Shown here: one piece after another, positions 1 through 7,966 of the stretch
Layout of the letters: each line of letters opens with the position of its first letter
Numbering within the stretch: the stretch's first letter is position 1
NCBI RefSeq assembly: GCF_003313335.1
Contig: NZ_QMHP01000016.1
Coordinates: 1-59,321, forward strand
Source: Pedobacter zeaxanthinifaciens
GTDB taxonomy: Bacteria > Bacteroidota > Bacteroidia > Sphingobacteriales > Sphingobacteriaceae
DNA length: 59,321 nt
Direction of reading: 5' to 3'
Made by a program: the position numbers and the translations under genes
The notes under the pieces: generated by a model
What the model was told of the DNA's origin: nothing
What the model saw: the letters and a program-made list of their open reading frames with translations, nothing else
The model's database searches: none

Positions 1-76
1 TATATTCCGTTTAATCCTATCCAAACTTTTCTCTACAAACTTACGATGACAAGAAGCCCCCTCTCTACCTGCGGCA

Positions 77-97
77 TCTCTCCCCAAAAGGGAGAGA
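77..97. repeat. Perfect 8-bp hairpin in the downstream spacer
   Basis: TCTCTCCC at 77-84 and GGGAGAGA at 90-97 form a perfect inverted repeat with a five-base loop. It lies beyond the uxuA terminator and has no T-run in either direction. It could be a dispersed intergenic palindrome. Only one copy is in the window, so repetitiveness cannot be judged. Apart from this hairpin and the terminator at 152-196, nothing is seen in bases 1-218. Confidence 0.4.
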
Positions 98-151
98 ATA
101 GCGATGAGGAAACGGTTGAGGTTGTCTAAGGTTCAGACATGATAAGAAAGC

Positions 152-196
152 AAAATAAAAAGGCCTAATAAGTTTTCACAACTTTTTAAGCCTTAA
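152..196 (-). terminator. Probable rho-independent terminator of the carbohydrate locus
   Basis: Just downstream of the uxuA stop codon (minus strand), arms AAGGC (160-164) and GCCTT (190-194) enclose a second short stem, AAGTT/AACTT. On the minus strand the structure is followed by a T-rich tract (TTTTTATTTTG). It would end the long minus-strand operon. Confidence 0.55.
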
Positions 197-218
197 TTAT
201 CATTTTAAATCTAAAACA

Positions 219-1412
219 TTATTCGAAAAACATTCTGCGGATACCCATTTCCAATCCGCGGAGTTCGGCTAGGCCTTTTAAGCGGCCTATTATTGAGTAG
301 CCTGGATAAGTATTGCGATTAAAATCATCCAGTATTTTATGTCCATGGTCTGGCCTCATTGGAATAGCTACATCTTTACGACCATCTTTTAATCGCCTAT
401 ACTGCTCTCTTATCACCGCCTTCATCACGGCAAACATGTCAGTACTTGCACTCAAATGCTCTCCCTCATGAAAGCTTCCATCAGTTTCATGTTGCACATT
501 TCTTAAGTGCAGAAAGTGAATATGCTTACCCAATTGATCAATCATCTTCGGTAAATCATTATTTAAATTGGCACCTAAAGAGCCTGTACAAAAAGTGATG
601 CCGTTACTTGGTGAAGGAACCGCATTGACAAGATCCAATAAATCATTTTTTGTGGAAACTACTCGTGGCAAACCCAGTATAGAAAACGGTGGATCATCTG
701 GATGAATACACATCTTGATGCCCATTTTTTCAGCTTCTGGAATGATTGCCCTTAAAAAATAATACAAGTTTTGCTTTAATTTATTGGCATCAACATCGGC
801 ATATCTTTCCAAGTAACCTCTAAATTCTGCTACAGTAAATACTTCATCAGTACCCGGTAAACCTGCCATAATGGTATTACATAACAGGTTTTTTTCTTCA
901 AGAGAAATATTTTCCAAATAAGCTAATGCCTTTTGTTGTATAGCAGGAGAAAAATCTGCCTTAGCTCCCTCCCTTTCCAAGATAAACAGATCGAAAGCAG
1001 CAAGTGCTATGGCATCATAACGTAAAGAGCTGGCACCATTTGGTAAACGATAATCTAAATGAGTACGTGTCCAGTCTAGTACCGGCATAAAATTATAGCA
1101 AACTATTTTGATACCATTATCAGCCAAGTTTCTTAGCGAAACGATGTATTTTTCGATGTATTCATCGCGGTTGGCTTCACCTATTTTGATACTCTCGTGG
1201 ATATTGACACTTTCCACTACGCTCCATTTCAGTCCAGCATTTTCAATAATAGCTTTCCTTTTCCTGATTTCTTCTGCTGTCCAAATTTCTCCGCATGGAA
1301 TATGATGTAGTGCAGTTACTATGCCCGTTGCACCAGTTTGTTTAATGTCATTAAGCGTTACTTCATCTGCGGGTCCAAACCACCTAAAAGTTTGTTCTAA
1401 ATTAGCTATCAT
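219..1412 (-). CDS. uxuA: Mannonate dehydratase UxuA
   Basis: Predicted cytoplasmic enzyme that dehydrates D-mannonate to 2-keto-3-deoxy-D-gluconate in hexuronate catabolism (EC 4.2.1.8). The 397-residue length fits the family. Family blocks are present: TALHHIPCGEIW near 33-44, a metal-site-like HPDDPP at 237-242, CTGSLG at 275-280, HLRNV near 302-306 and RPDHGH at 353-358. There is no signal peptide. It is the last gene of the minus-strand locus, 46 bp after the GH-A lipoprotein gene and before a terminator. Its place here is the best evidence that the imported glycan releases glucuronate or a related uronate. UxaC, UxuB, KdgK and KDPG aldolase are not in the window, so the pathway must be completed elsewhere. 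Confidence 0.95.
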   Translation of the reverse strand: MIANLEQTFRWFGPADEVTLNDIKQTGATGIVTALHHIPCGEIWTAEEIRKRKAIIENAGLKWSVVESVNIHESIKIGEANRDEYIEKYIVSLRNLADNGIKIVCYNFMPVLDWTRTHLDYRLPNGASSLRYDAIALAAFDLFILEREGAKADFSPAIQQKALAYLENISLEEKNLLCNTIMAGLPGTDEVFTVAEFRGYLERYADVDANKLKQNLYYFLRAIIPEAEKMGIKMCIHPDDPPFSILGLPRVVSTKNDLLDLVNAVPSPSNGITFCTGSLGANLNNDLPKMIDQLGKHIHFLHLRNVQHETDGSFHEGEHLSASTDMFAVMKAVIREQYRRLKDGRKDVAIPMRPDHGHKILDDFNRNTYPGYSIIGRLKGLAELRGLEMGIRRMFFE

Positions 1413-1458
1413 TAAGTTTATCGGTCAGTTTTTAAAATTGCAATTTATCGTTAAGCAC

Positions 1459-2943
1459 TTATTGTGGATTTAGTACAATTAAGGCAACAGCATTTCCTTC
1501 TAATGTTAACGGTATTGATAATGATGCTGAATAGTTATAAGCCTGTTCCGTTGTAGATTTTAAAGAAGTTTGCGAAGGGTTATTGTAAACGTTATTATTT
1601 TTAGAATCTACATAATAGATTTTTGCGTTCATTTTATCGTTAAACAAGGCCTTTGGAATATTATTGATTTTAACTTCGATGTTTTGGTCGGCCACATAAT
1701 TAGTGTAGTTATAGTTCCAAACCAGTATTGCTATTCCTTTATTATTTCCTGCTGAGGCTAAGGCATTTATTCCTAAACCAGCGTTGCTAAGTTTTGTAGA
1801 AGTCACTTTAACTCTTGTACCCCTGTCAGATACTTCTTTAGCAAACATCAGAGCGTAACCATAAGGATTTGGATAAGCGTTATTAGCTACATCAGTTAAC
1901 TCGCTTTTATGTAAAATTTCTCCATGACTAATTGACCAATTGAATACCCTATCAACACCGCCTTCATACATATAAAATGCTTTCGCTAATTGTCCGGGAG
2001 CCCAAGCCGTCATGGTTTGCGCTTGCGTCCAGGCAGCTGGTATAAATGTTCCACCAACTAAACCATATTCAGTAGCAAAAACCTGTCTGGCGTCCAAACC
2101 TTTACTGCTTAAAGCCGTAATAATTTGCGATTTAGCAGTTTCAAATAATTTCGGGTTAGTTTGCTCTGTATAACAGTTCATACTAAAAAAATCAAGTCGT
2201 TTTGCTGGGTCGGGGTCAGCAGCGTAAAGTGCAAAAAACTGAGATGCGTAACTCACCAATGCCGAAAAATTGGTAGTACTTGTGAAAGCCCCGTTACTCA
2301 ACATAATGCGATTATTGCCCGCTAATCCCATTTCGGCGTTAGCAGCATTTACTGCCTTGTAGTAATCTTTATAAACTTCATAATACTCAGCTGCTGTTTC
2401 TCCGTTATAATCGGGCTCATTACCAGCTTGTATATATTTAATTTTAGGATATTTGGTTTTGTAGTAAATCAGCGTTTGTTTGATGAAATTTTGAAAGAGT
2501 GTGCCTTTACCATCACCTGGCAAGGGACTAGCAACGGATGGTTTGTAGGCCGTTAAAGCCACCAACAAAGAATCTGCGCAAGTTGAATAAAAATCTAAAG
2601 ATGGCTCTACACGCACACTACCTTGGTAATTATAATTGTACCCTTGATTATAAATTGTTCGCAAGGCCAGCCAAGTACGTATCGTTTTATGGTTCATTGC
2701 TTGCAACCACGTTCTAGCTTTTTCTCCCGGCATGGCCGAAGTTGAAGAATGCACATTTGATTGTTCCAAACGCATCACGTTGCCCTGCTGTTGAGAGCAA
2801 TCTACGGTAATAGCTGAAGTAGTAGTAATTGGCGGTAAAGTGGGCATTGCTGGCACTAAAGGCTGAGCTGATTTTTTAGTGCATGCTGAAAGGCCAAAAA
2901 AGGCGGCACCAAGTAGGGCAATTTCAAAATATCTTTTCATCAT
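1459..2943 (-). CDS. GH-A clan glycoside hydrolase lipoprotein, family uncertain
   Basis: 494 residues with a lipoprotein signal ending in the lipobox LSAC (Cys21), so probably outer-membrane anchored. The body looks like a clan GH-A TIM barrel. AGNEPDY carries the likely acid/base Glu176, and FATEYG carries the likely nucleophile Glu292, about 116 residues later as expected for strands 4 and 7. A small beta-rich domain (about 395-494) ends the protein, as in GH39, GH30 and GH79 enzymes. I cannot assign the family by eye; GH39-like or an unclassified GH-A group are the best guesses. It lies between the GH10-like pair and uxuA, so it probably acts on the same polymer at the cell surface. The exact substrate is unknown. 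Confidence 0.7.
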   Translation of the reverse strand: MMKRYFEIALLGAAFFGLSACTKKSAQPLVPAMPTLPPITTTSAITVDCSQQQGNVMRLEQSNVHSSTSAMPGEKARTWLQAMNHKTIRTWLALRTIYNQGYNYNYQGSVRVEPSLDFYSTCADSLLVALTAYKPSVASPLPGDGKGTLFQNFIKQTLIYYKTKYPKIKYIQAGNEPDYNGETAAEYYEVYKDYYKAVNAANAEMGLAGNNRIMLSNGAFTSTTNFSALVSYASQFFALYAADPDPAKRLDFFSMNCYTEQTNPKLFETAKSQIITALSSKGLDARQVFATEYGLVGGTFIPAAWTQAQTMTAWAPGQLAKAFYMYEGGVDRVFNWSISHGEILHKSELTDVANNAYPNPYGYALMFAKEVSDRGTRVKVTSTKLSNAGLGINALASAGNNKGIAILVWNYNYTNYVADQNIEVKINNIPKALFNDKMNAKIYYVDSKNNNVYNNPSQTSLKSTTEQAYNYSASLSIPLTLEGNAVALIVLNPQ

Positions 2944-2968
2944 TCTTTATTAAATGGAAATACTTTAA

Positions 2969-4708
2969 CTATTTTTTAATTTCGAAAAGCGCTTTTTGCA
3001 CCCCATAATAGGCTGGTTTACGCTTGTAGTTTTCATCGTACAGCAACGGACTTTGCCCAAATTTCCAAGAGGCATCATTATTATCTCTCGCACCCCAAAC
3101 AGAAATCAAGCGAATTCCGGCATCATAAGCTGTCTTTATCAAATTATAATAATCGTTCTTTTGCTGATCAGCAAGTGCTGCAGTCCACGGCTGTATGGTA
3201 TTGTTAACTTTTGGTAAAGCAATATCCAATTCGGTGATATAAACTTTTACACCTAAATCAGTAAACTTTTTAACTGTTTGTTTGAACAGATCGTTACCGC
3301 CAGCAAAACCTATCCCGATGGTATAATGCGCTTGTATACCTACTGCATCTATTGGATATCCCTTCACTTTCATGTGCTTAACTAGCTGATAAAATGCCTT
3401 ATGCTTGTGATAATAAGGAGATGCGCTAGTGTTGAATTCGAAATTATAATCACGTAATTCGAGCATTGCATTGGTGTATTGCCTTGCATATTGAAACAGC
3501 TTACCGATAAATACGGGATGTTTTGTGTTGACCTTATCAGCACCAGTTAAGCCAGAAGCGTCATCTTCCCAACCCATATCATTCCACTTCATGGTTTCAT
3601 AAAGTCCGTTAGTGTCAAATAACTCATTAGCTACATTCCAATAATCTACTTTGGTTTTATTGTCGTTGGTAGTCATCACTTCTGTCACCAAGTTCTTCAA
3701 CATTACATCCATTTCAGTGGGCGTAAAAGTGCCCGTGGTAAACCAAGTTGGCATGTAAGCGTCCCTTCCGGCAATTAAGTGCAAAAACACTTTCCCATAA
3801 TTGGTTTTACTCCAATTAACTACGGCATTAGCATCATTAAAATCAGAACCTCCTTCGCGTTTCCAACGTGAAGGCCCCCAAGCTGCCTGACCAAAATTGA
3901 ACATGTTTTGGCAAATATTTTTGTAAATGCCATTGGGCGAAGGATCGTTAACCACACCGTGAGTTGCAGCAAAATTGCCATAGCTAATTAAGCTACCGAA
4001 TGACAAGTCCTTCGCAGAAGCCAATGCTTTTAAGCTTCCGGTAATTACGGCCTGCTCCTTAGGTGCGGCATAAAAAGTGTCAATGCAGTTCGGTGGCAGA
4101 TAAGCCGTTTTGTAACTGATATTGGCAGATAGCTCACCTGGCTTAAGCTTCACCAACTGTGTGGTATCGGCGGTGGATGGCCTTACCACCTTGCGCAATA
4201 CATCCGATTGATCGGTATAGTTCAGCTGCATTTCCAGTGCCTGCCCTGCTGCGTCCCAGCTAATTACCGCCGTACCGTTCTCATCGTAGTACAAATCTTT
4301 AATGCCCCTGTTGGCCAATGTTGCCTCGAAGCTTGCTCCTAGAGCTGTTCCAGAAAGTTTGTAAGGAACCGAGGCATTGCCCGCAGCATCGTAGCCTATC
4401 AGTTCAAAGTTGTAACTGCCCTCGGCCAAAGGCGAAATAATAGTACTTAAACTACCCGTTCCTGTTACCTGCACCTCCTTAACATTCTGGCGGTTGTTCC
4501 AATAGATCTTCACCATCTTGACTGAAACGTTGGGAACGGCAAAGTTGATCTGTACCCTGTTTCGGCCTGAAAGTACCGAACTGCTGGCACTTCCCTGGAT
4601 ATACTCACGCTTGCCATCCAGTTCAAAAAGATCATGCTCTTTACAGGAAGATAATAATGTCATCACCAGCAACAAGGCGCAACTAATTTGAGTCAAATGC
4701 TTATTCAT
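2969..4708 (-). CDS. GH10-like endo-acting glycanase lipoprotein with DUF4998-like N-terminus (copy A)
   Basis: 579 residues. The lipobox LLSSC gives lipid-modified Cys22. Residues about 23-220 form a beta-sandwich region resembling DUF4998. Residues about 230-575 resemble a GH10 barrel: acid/base Glu362 in NVANELF, VGIQAHY at 456-462, nucleophile Glu493 in YITELDI, and the late SVWGARD block. The usual GH10 motif GHTLVWH is not recognisable; the equivalent stretch reads LIAGRDAYMPTW. Several -1 subsite residues may therefore differ from xylanases. The gene follows its paralogue after only 6 bp. The N-terminal halves of the two genes are nearly identical while the barrels diverge. Endo-beta-1,4-xylanase is the default prediction, but a related backbone is possible. 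Confidence 0.78.
   Translation of the reverse strand: MNKHLTQISCALLLVMTLLSSCKEHDLFELDGKREYIQGSASSSVLSGRNRVQINFAVPNVSVKMVKIYWNNRQNVKEVQVTGTGSLSTIISPLAEGSYNFELIGYDAAGNASVPYKLSGTALGASFEATLANRGIKDLYYDENGTAVISWDAAGQALEMQLNYTDQSDVLRKVVRPSTADTTQLVKLKPGELSANISYKTAYLPPNCIDTFYAAPKEQAVITGSLKALASAKDLSFGSLISYGNFAATHGVVNDPSPNGIYKNICQNMFNFGQAAWGPSRWKREGGSDFNDANAVVNWSKTNYGKVFLHLIAGRDAYMPTWFTTGTFTPTEMDVMLKNLVTEVMTTNDNKTKVDYWNVANELFDTNGLYETMKWNDMGWEDDASGLTGADKVNTKHPVFIGKLFQYARQYTNAMLELRDYNFEFNTSASPYYHKHKAFYQLVKHMKVKGYPIDAVGIQAHYTIGIGFAGGNDLFKQTVKKFTDLGVKVYITELDIALPKVNNTIQPWTAALADQQKNDYYNLIKTAYDAGIRLISVWGARDNNDASWKFGQSPLLYDENYKRKPAYYGVQKALFEIKK
4200..4441. repeat. 242-bp perfect direct repeat, copy 1 (partner 5949-6190)
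   Basis: Bases 4200-4441 match 5949-6190 without mismatch at a constant offset of 1749. The identical block lies inside a longer, slightly diverged repeat (roughly 4025-4660 against 5774-6409). It encodes part of the DUF4998-like domain of both GH10-like genes. The catalytic halves are much less similar, which suggests gene conversion or recent partial duplication. Confidence 0.95.
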
Positions 4709-4714
4709 CGGTAC

Positions 4715-6454
4715 TTATTTCTTAAATTCAAACAATGCTTTTTGAACGCCATAATATGCGGGCTTACGTTTAAAATCGGCATCGAACAATAAAGGGAACT
4801 GTCCAACCTTCCATGTAGGGTCGTTATCATCCCTAACTCCCCAAAGCGAGATATGAGTAACGCCTGCATCCAAAGCAGCCTTAATAATGTTATAGTAATC
4901 TGTTTTTTGCTGAATAGCGAGGTTATTGTTCCAAGGTTGCAACGCATTATTCACTTTAGCCGCAGCCACATCTAATTCGGTAAGCATTACCTTTACTCCC
5001 AGCGCTTTAAATTTGGCCACTGCTTCCTTGAATTTATCATATCCGCCGGGTATACCTTCGCCTAGGGTGTAATGTGCTTGTATACCAACTGCATCAATCG
5101 GATAACCTTTTGCCTTTAAATGTTTCACCAGCTGAAACAATGCTTTTTGCTTATGATAGTAAGGTTGCGTTGGTAGAATTTGTTCAAAGTTATAGTCTCG
5201 CAGTTCTAGTATCGCTTTTGTTTTTTCTCTGCAATACTGAAAGGCCTTCCCTACAAATGCCGGATGTTTAAGGTTGATTTTGTCAGTGCCGCTCAGGGCA
5301 GACGCATCATCTTCCCAACCCATATCATTCCAACGCATATTTGTACGATAAGTGCCATCATTATTGAATAACTCGTTAGCGACGTTAATGATGTCTATTT
5401 TATTTTTATTGTCGTTACTTTCCATCATTTCGTTTACGAGGTTACGCAACATCAAATCCATTTCAGCAGGTGTAAAAGCGCCATTTACAAACCAATCTGG
5501 CATATAGTTATCTGGACCGGTTAACAATGTAACCCAAGCTTTGCCATTGTTGGCTTTAAACCAATTGATGCAGGTATTGAGCTGACTAAAATCTGACCCA
5601 CCGACTCTCACCCAACGTGTAGCGCCCCAATAAGCTTGTCCCATATTATATTCCTTTTTACTTAAGGCGGTATAAATTCCATTAGGCGAACCATCTACAG
5701 CAATGCCGTAATTAGTACCTCCGTAACCATAAAAAATACGATTACCCAAGTCAATTCCTTTTGCGGCGGCTAATGCTTTTAAGCTTCCGGTAATTACGGC
5801 CTGCTCCTTAGGTGCGGCATAAAAGGTATCAATGCAGTTAGTTGGCAGATAAGCCGTTTTGTAACTGATGTTGACCGATAGCTCACTTGGCTTAAGCTTC
5901 ACCAACTGTGTGGTATCGGCGGTGGATGGCCTTACCACCTTGCGCAACACATCCGATTGATCGGTATAGTTCAGCTGCATTTCCAGTGCCTGCCCTGCTG
6001 CGTCCCAGCTAATTACCGCCGTACCGTTCTCATCGTAGTACAAATCTTTAATGCCCCTGTTGGCCAATGTTGCCTCGAAGCTTGCTCCTAGAGCTGTTCC
6101 AGAAAGTTTGTAAGGAACCGAGGCATTGCCCGCAGCATCGTAGCCTATCAGTTCAAAGTTGTAACTGCCCTCGGCCAAAGGCGAAATAATGGTACTTAAG
6201 TTACCCGTTCCTGTTACCTGTACCTCCTTAACACTTTGGCGGTTGTTCCAGTAGATCTTCACCAATTTGACAGCACTATTCGGAACAGCAAAATTGATCT
6301 TTACCCTGTTGCGGCCTGAAAGTACCGAACTGCTGGCACTTCCCTGGATATACTCACGCTTGCCATCCAGTTCAAAAAGATCATGCTCTTTACAGGAAGA
6401 CAGCAATGCCAGCAGGATAACCGTGATATTTAAAACGTTCTTCAATGTCTTCAT
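4715..6454 (-). CDS. GH10-like endo-acting glycanase lipoprotein with DUF4998-like N-terminus (copy B)
   Basis: 579 residues and paralogous to the next gene downstream. The lipobox LLSSC gives Cys21. The domain order is the same: DUF4998-like region to about 219, then a GH10-like barrel. Likely catalytic residues are Glu361 in NVANELF and Glu493 in MLTELDV, with VGIQAHY and SLWGVRD also present. The GHTLVWH region is again replaced, here by TLLTGPDNYMPDW. Differences from copy A concentrate in substrate-side loops before and after the acid/base, so the pair may have divided specificities. The start codon overlaps the stop of the upstream surface lipoprotein gene by one base, which suggests translational coupling. 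Probably surface-exposed. The substrate is inferred, not shown. Confidence 0.78.
   Translation of the reverse strand: MKTLKNVLNITVILLALLSSCKEHDLFELDGKREYIQGSASSSVLSGRNRVKINFAVPNSAVKLVKIYWNNRQSVKEVQVTGTGNLSTIISPLAEGSYNFELIGYDAAGNASVPYKLSGTALGASFEATLANRGIKDLYYDENGTAVISWDAAGQALEMQLNYTDQSDVLRKVVRPSTADTTQLVKLKPSELSVNISYKTAYLPTNCIDTFYAAPKEQAVITGSLKALAAAKGIDLGNRIFYGYGGTNYGIAVDGSPNGIYTALSKKEYNMGQAYWGATRWVRVGGSDFSQLNTCINWFKANNGKAWVTLLTGPDNYMPDWFVNGAFTPAEMDLMLRNLVNEMMESNDNKNKIDIINVANELFNNDGTYRTNMRWNDMGWEDDASALSGTDKINLKHPAFVGKAFQYCREKTKAILELRDYNFEQILPTQPYYHKQKALFQLVKHLKAKGYPIDAVGIQAHYTLGEGIPGGYDKFKEAVAKFKALGVKVMLTELDVAAAKVNNALQPWNNNLAIQQKTDYYNIIKAALDAGVTHISLWGVRDDNDPTWKVGQFPLLFDADFKRKPAYYGVQKALFEFKK
5949..6190. 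repeat. 242-bp perfect direct repeat, copy 2 (partner 4200-4441)
   Basis: Second copy of the perfect repeat described at 4200-4441. It lies in the N-terminal domain of the upstream GH10-like paralogue. The first flanking mismatches are T/C at 4199/5948 and A/G at 4442/6191. Confidence 0.95.
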
Positions 6455-7944
6455 TAGTTAGTTAATCCTAAAACACCCTTCCAAGTGGTTGCAATCCTGA
6501 TGCCGTCGATGGTGCCGGAAAGTTCGCCATCAGCCTGGCGGATGATAATATCGTTTAAGCTGGTTGGAGAAGTACCCGTTGCAGCCGAAGCAATAGTTGC
6601 CGTAGTTGGTTCTGTGGCTGGAATTGTGCTATCTAAAATGTACATACTTGATATTTTGGTGGCAAAATCATGCTTAATCACGAGTAGATAACTGGTATTG
6701 TACTTGTAATTAGCTGTGCCATAAACCGCCGTCGAATTTTTACCCATGCCTAAAATCAAATTGCCTTTTCCATCATCTTTAGCATATAGCCTATTAAAAA
6801 AAGCACCGGCACCATCTCTCAAAGCACAATAGAAATCACCTGCACCCGCGGTTTTTAAGTTGATCATCATCGTGGTATAAACAGTGCCACTAGTTTGCGG
6901 CGTAAAGGCCGACATGACATCTTCCCTAGAAAAATCACCGTGTTGGAAAGTTATTGCTCCTCCAATGCCTGAATTGACATAACCAGCAAATGACAGTCCT
7001 CGCGGAATGTAATAAACTGGTATAGAGCCTGCCGCAGAATAGGCAGTCCAGGTGTTGGTTACACGAGCGAGGAAATCTTCAGCATTACCGTAGGAGAAAT
7101 TCTCATTCATCAATGGAACTTCAGCAACTGGAGCTACGTTACCTGTCTCGGTACCATTTACACTCACCGTTATATTCTGCAATCCTGAAACGCTGTGGGT
7201 AATGGTGCCTAGTAAATCTTTGTTTTGTTTAGAAGATGGAGCAAATTTCACATAAATGGTAGCTGTTTTATTATTTGCATCAACGGATAATGAAGAACTG
7301 AAAGACGTATTGTTTGTGGAAACTTTGAAATAGTCAGAAGCAGTGATAGTTACGTTTCCACTCAAATTAGCACCCGTAATGGTGTATGATTGGGATGGCG
7401 TCTCGGTACCGGTGGCTACACTTCCGAAATTGGATAGTGCTGTTAGTGAAGCTACCAAACTAGGTTCTACCCAGTTTCTGCCCCTCAAAGTTAAGCTTGC
7501 GGTCAAAACACTTTCTCCCAAAACAGCGCCGCCACTTGCACTCACAATCTTTAAACTAATTGTTTTACTGTCGTCGAAATTTTTGCTTGAGGTGATGTTA
7601 AAAGAAGCGCTGGTTGCACCTTTGGGCAAGTCCAAAGTAAATTTATCTCCTGAAAGTTGAGGATTGACGCTATACTCGCTAGTTAAAGCTGTAGTTCCGC
7701 TACTTTGCACTTGGATGGTCACTTTCCCATCTTTTTCTAAAGGACGGGCTAGTTTCAATTGAACTGGAAAAGATGTAGCATCCTTTGGAATGTTATAGGT
7801 AGCTGCATTGAAACTAACTTTAGTTGGGATTACCATTTCTGGCCATTCCTTATCTTTTTTACAAGCATTAAATACCAAAGTCAGTAGCACAACAATGTAT
7901 CCCAATGCGTTGTAATTAATTTGTTTATTTAAGTTCTTCATCAT
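6454..7944 (-). CDS. Surface lipoprotein, probable glycan-binding protein (first of two)
   Basis: 496 residues. A hydrophobic signal ends in FNAC (Cys28), so it is probably a lipoprotein. Three beta-rich parts can be made out: a Calx-beta-like domain (about 42-150) with the EYSVNP and LPKGATSASF pattern, an Ig-like or BACON-like domain (about 158-265), and a C-terminal region (about 280-494) that reads like a concanavalin/LamG-type jelly roll. No catalytic motif is seen. Its place after SusD and before the GH10-like genes is where Bacteroidota loci usually encode SusE/SusF-type or surface glycan-binding proteins. It has the same length and plan as its upstream neighbour. Glycan binding is inferred from position and folds only. 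Confidence 0.65.
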   Translation of the reverse strand: MMKNLNKQINYNALGYIVVLLTLVFNACKKDKEWPEMVIPTKVSFNAATYNIPKDATSFPVQLKLARPLEKDGKVTIQVQSSGTTALTSEYSVNPQLSGDKFTLDLPKGATSASFNITSSKNFDDSKTISLKIVSASGGAVLGESVLTASLTLRGRNWVEPSLVASLTALSNFGSVATGTETPSQSYTITGANLSGNVTITASDYFKVSTNNTSFSSSLSVDANNKTATIYVKFAPSSKQNKDLLGTITHSVSGLQNITVSVNGTETGNVAPVAEVPLMNENFSYGNAEDFLARVTNTWTAYSAAGSIPVYYIPRGLSFAGYVNSGIGGAITFQHGDFSREDVMSAFTPQTSGTVYTTMMINLKTAGAGDFYCALRDGAGAFFNRLYAKDDGKGNLILGMGKNSTAVYGTANYKYNTSYLLVIKHDFATKISSMYILDSTIPATEPTTATIASAATGTSPTSLNDIIIRQADGELSGTIDGIRIATTWKGVLGLTN

Positions 7945-7966
7945 TAACTAAAAAATCAAAAAATAA

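Noticed and set aside
4705..4947. 80-codon minus-strand ORF across the junction of the two GH10-like genes
   Set aside because: It is a shifted-frame shadow of the second GH10-like gene (4715-6454) and has no domain pattern.
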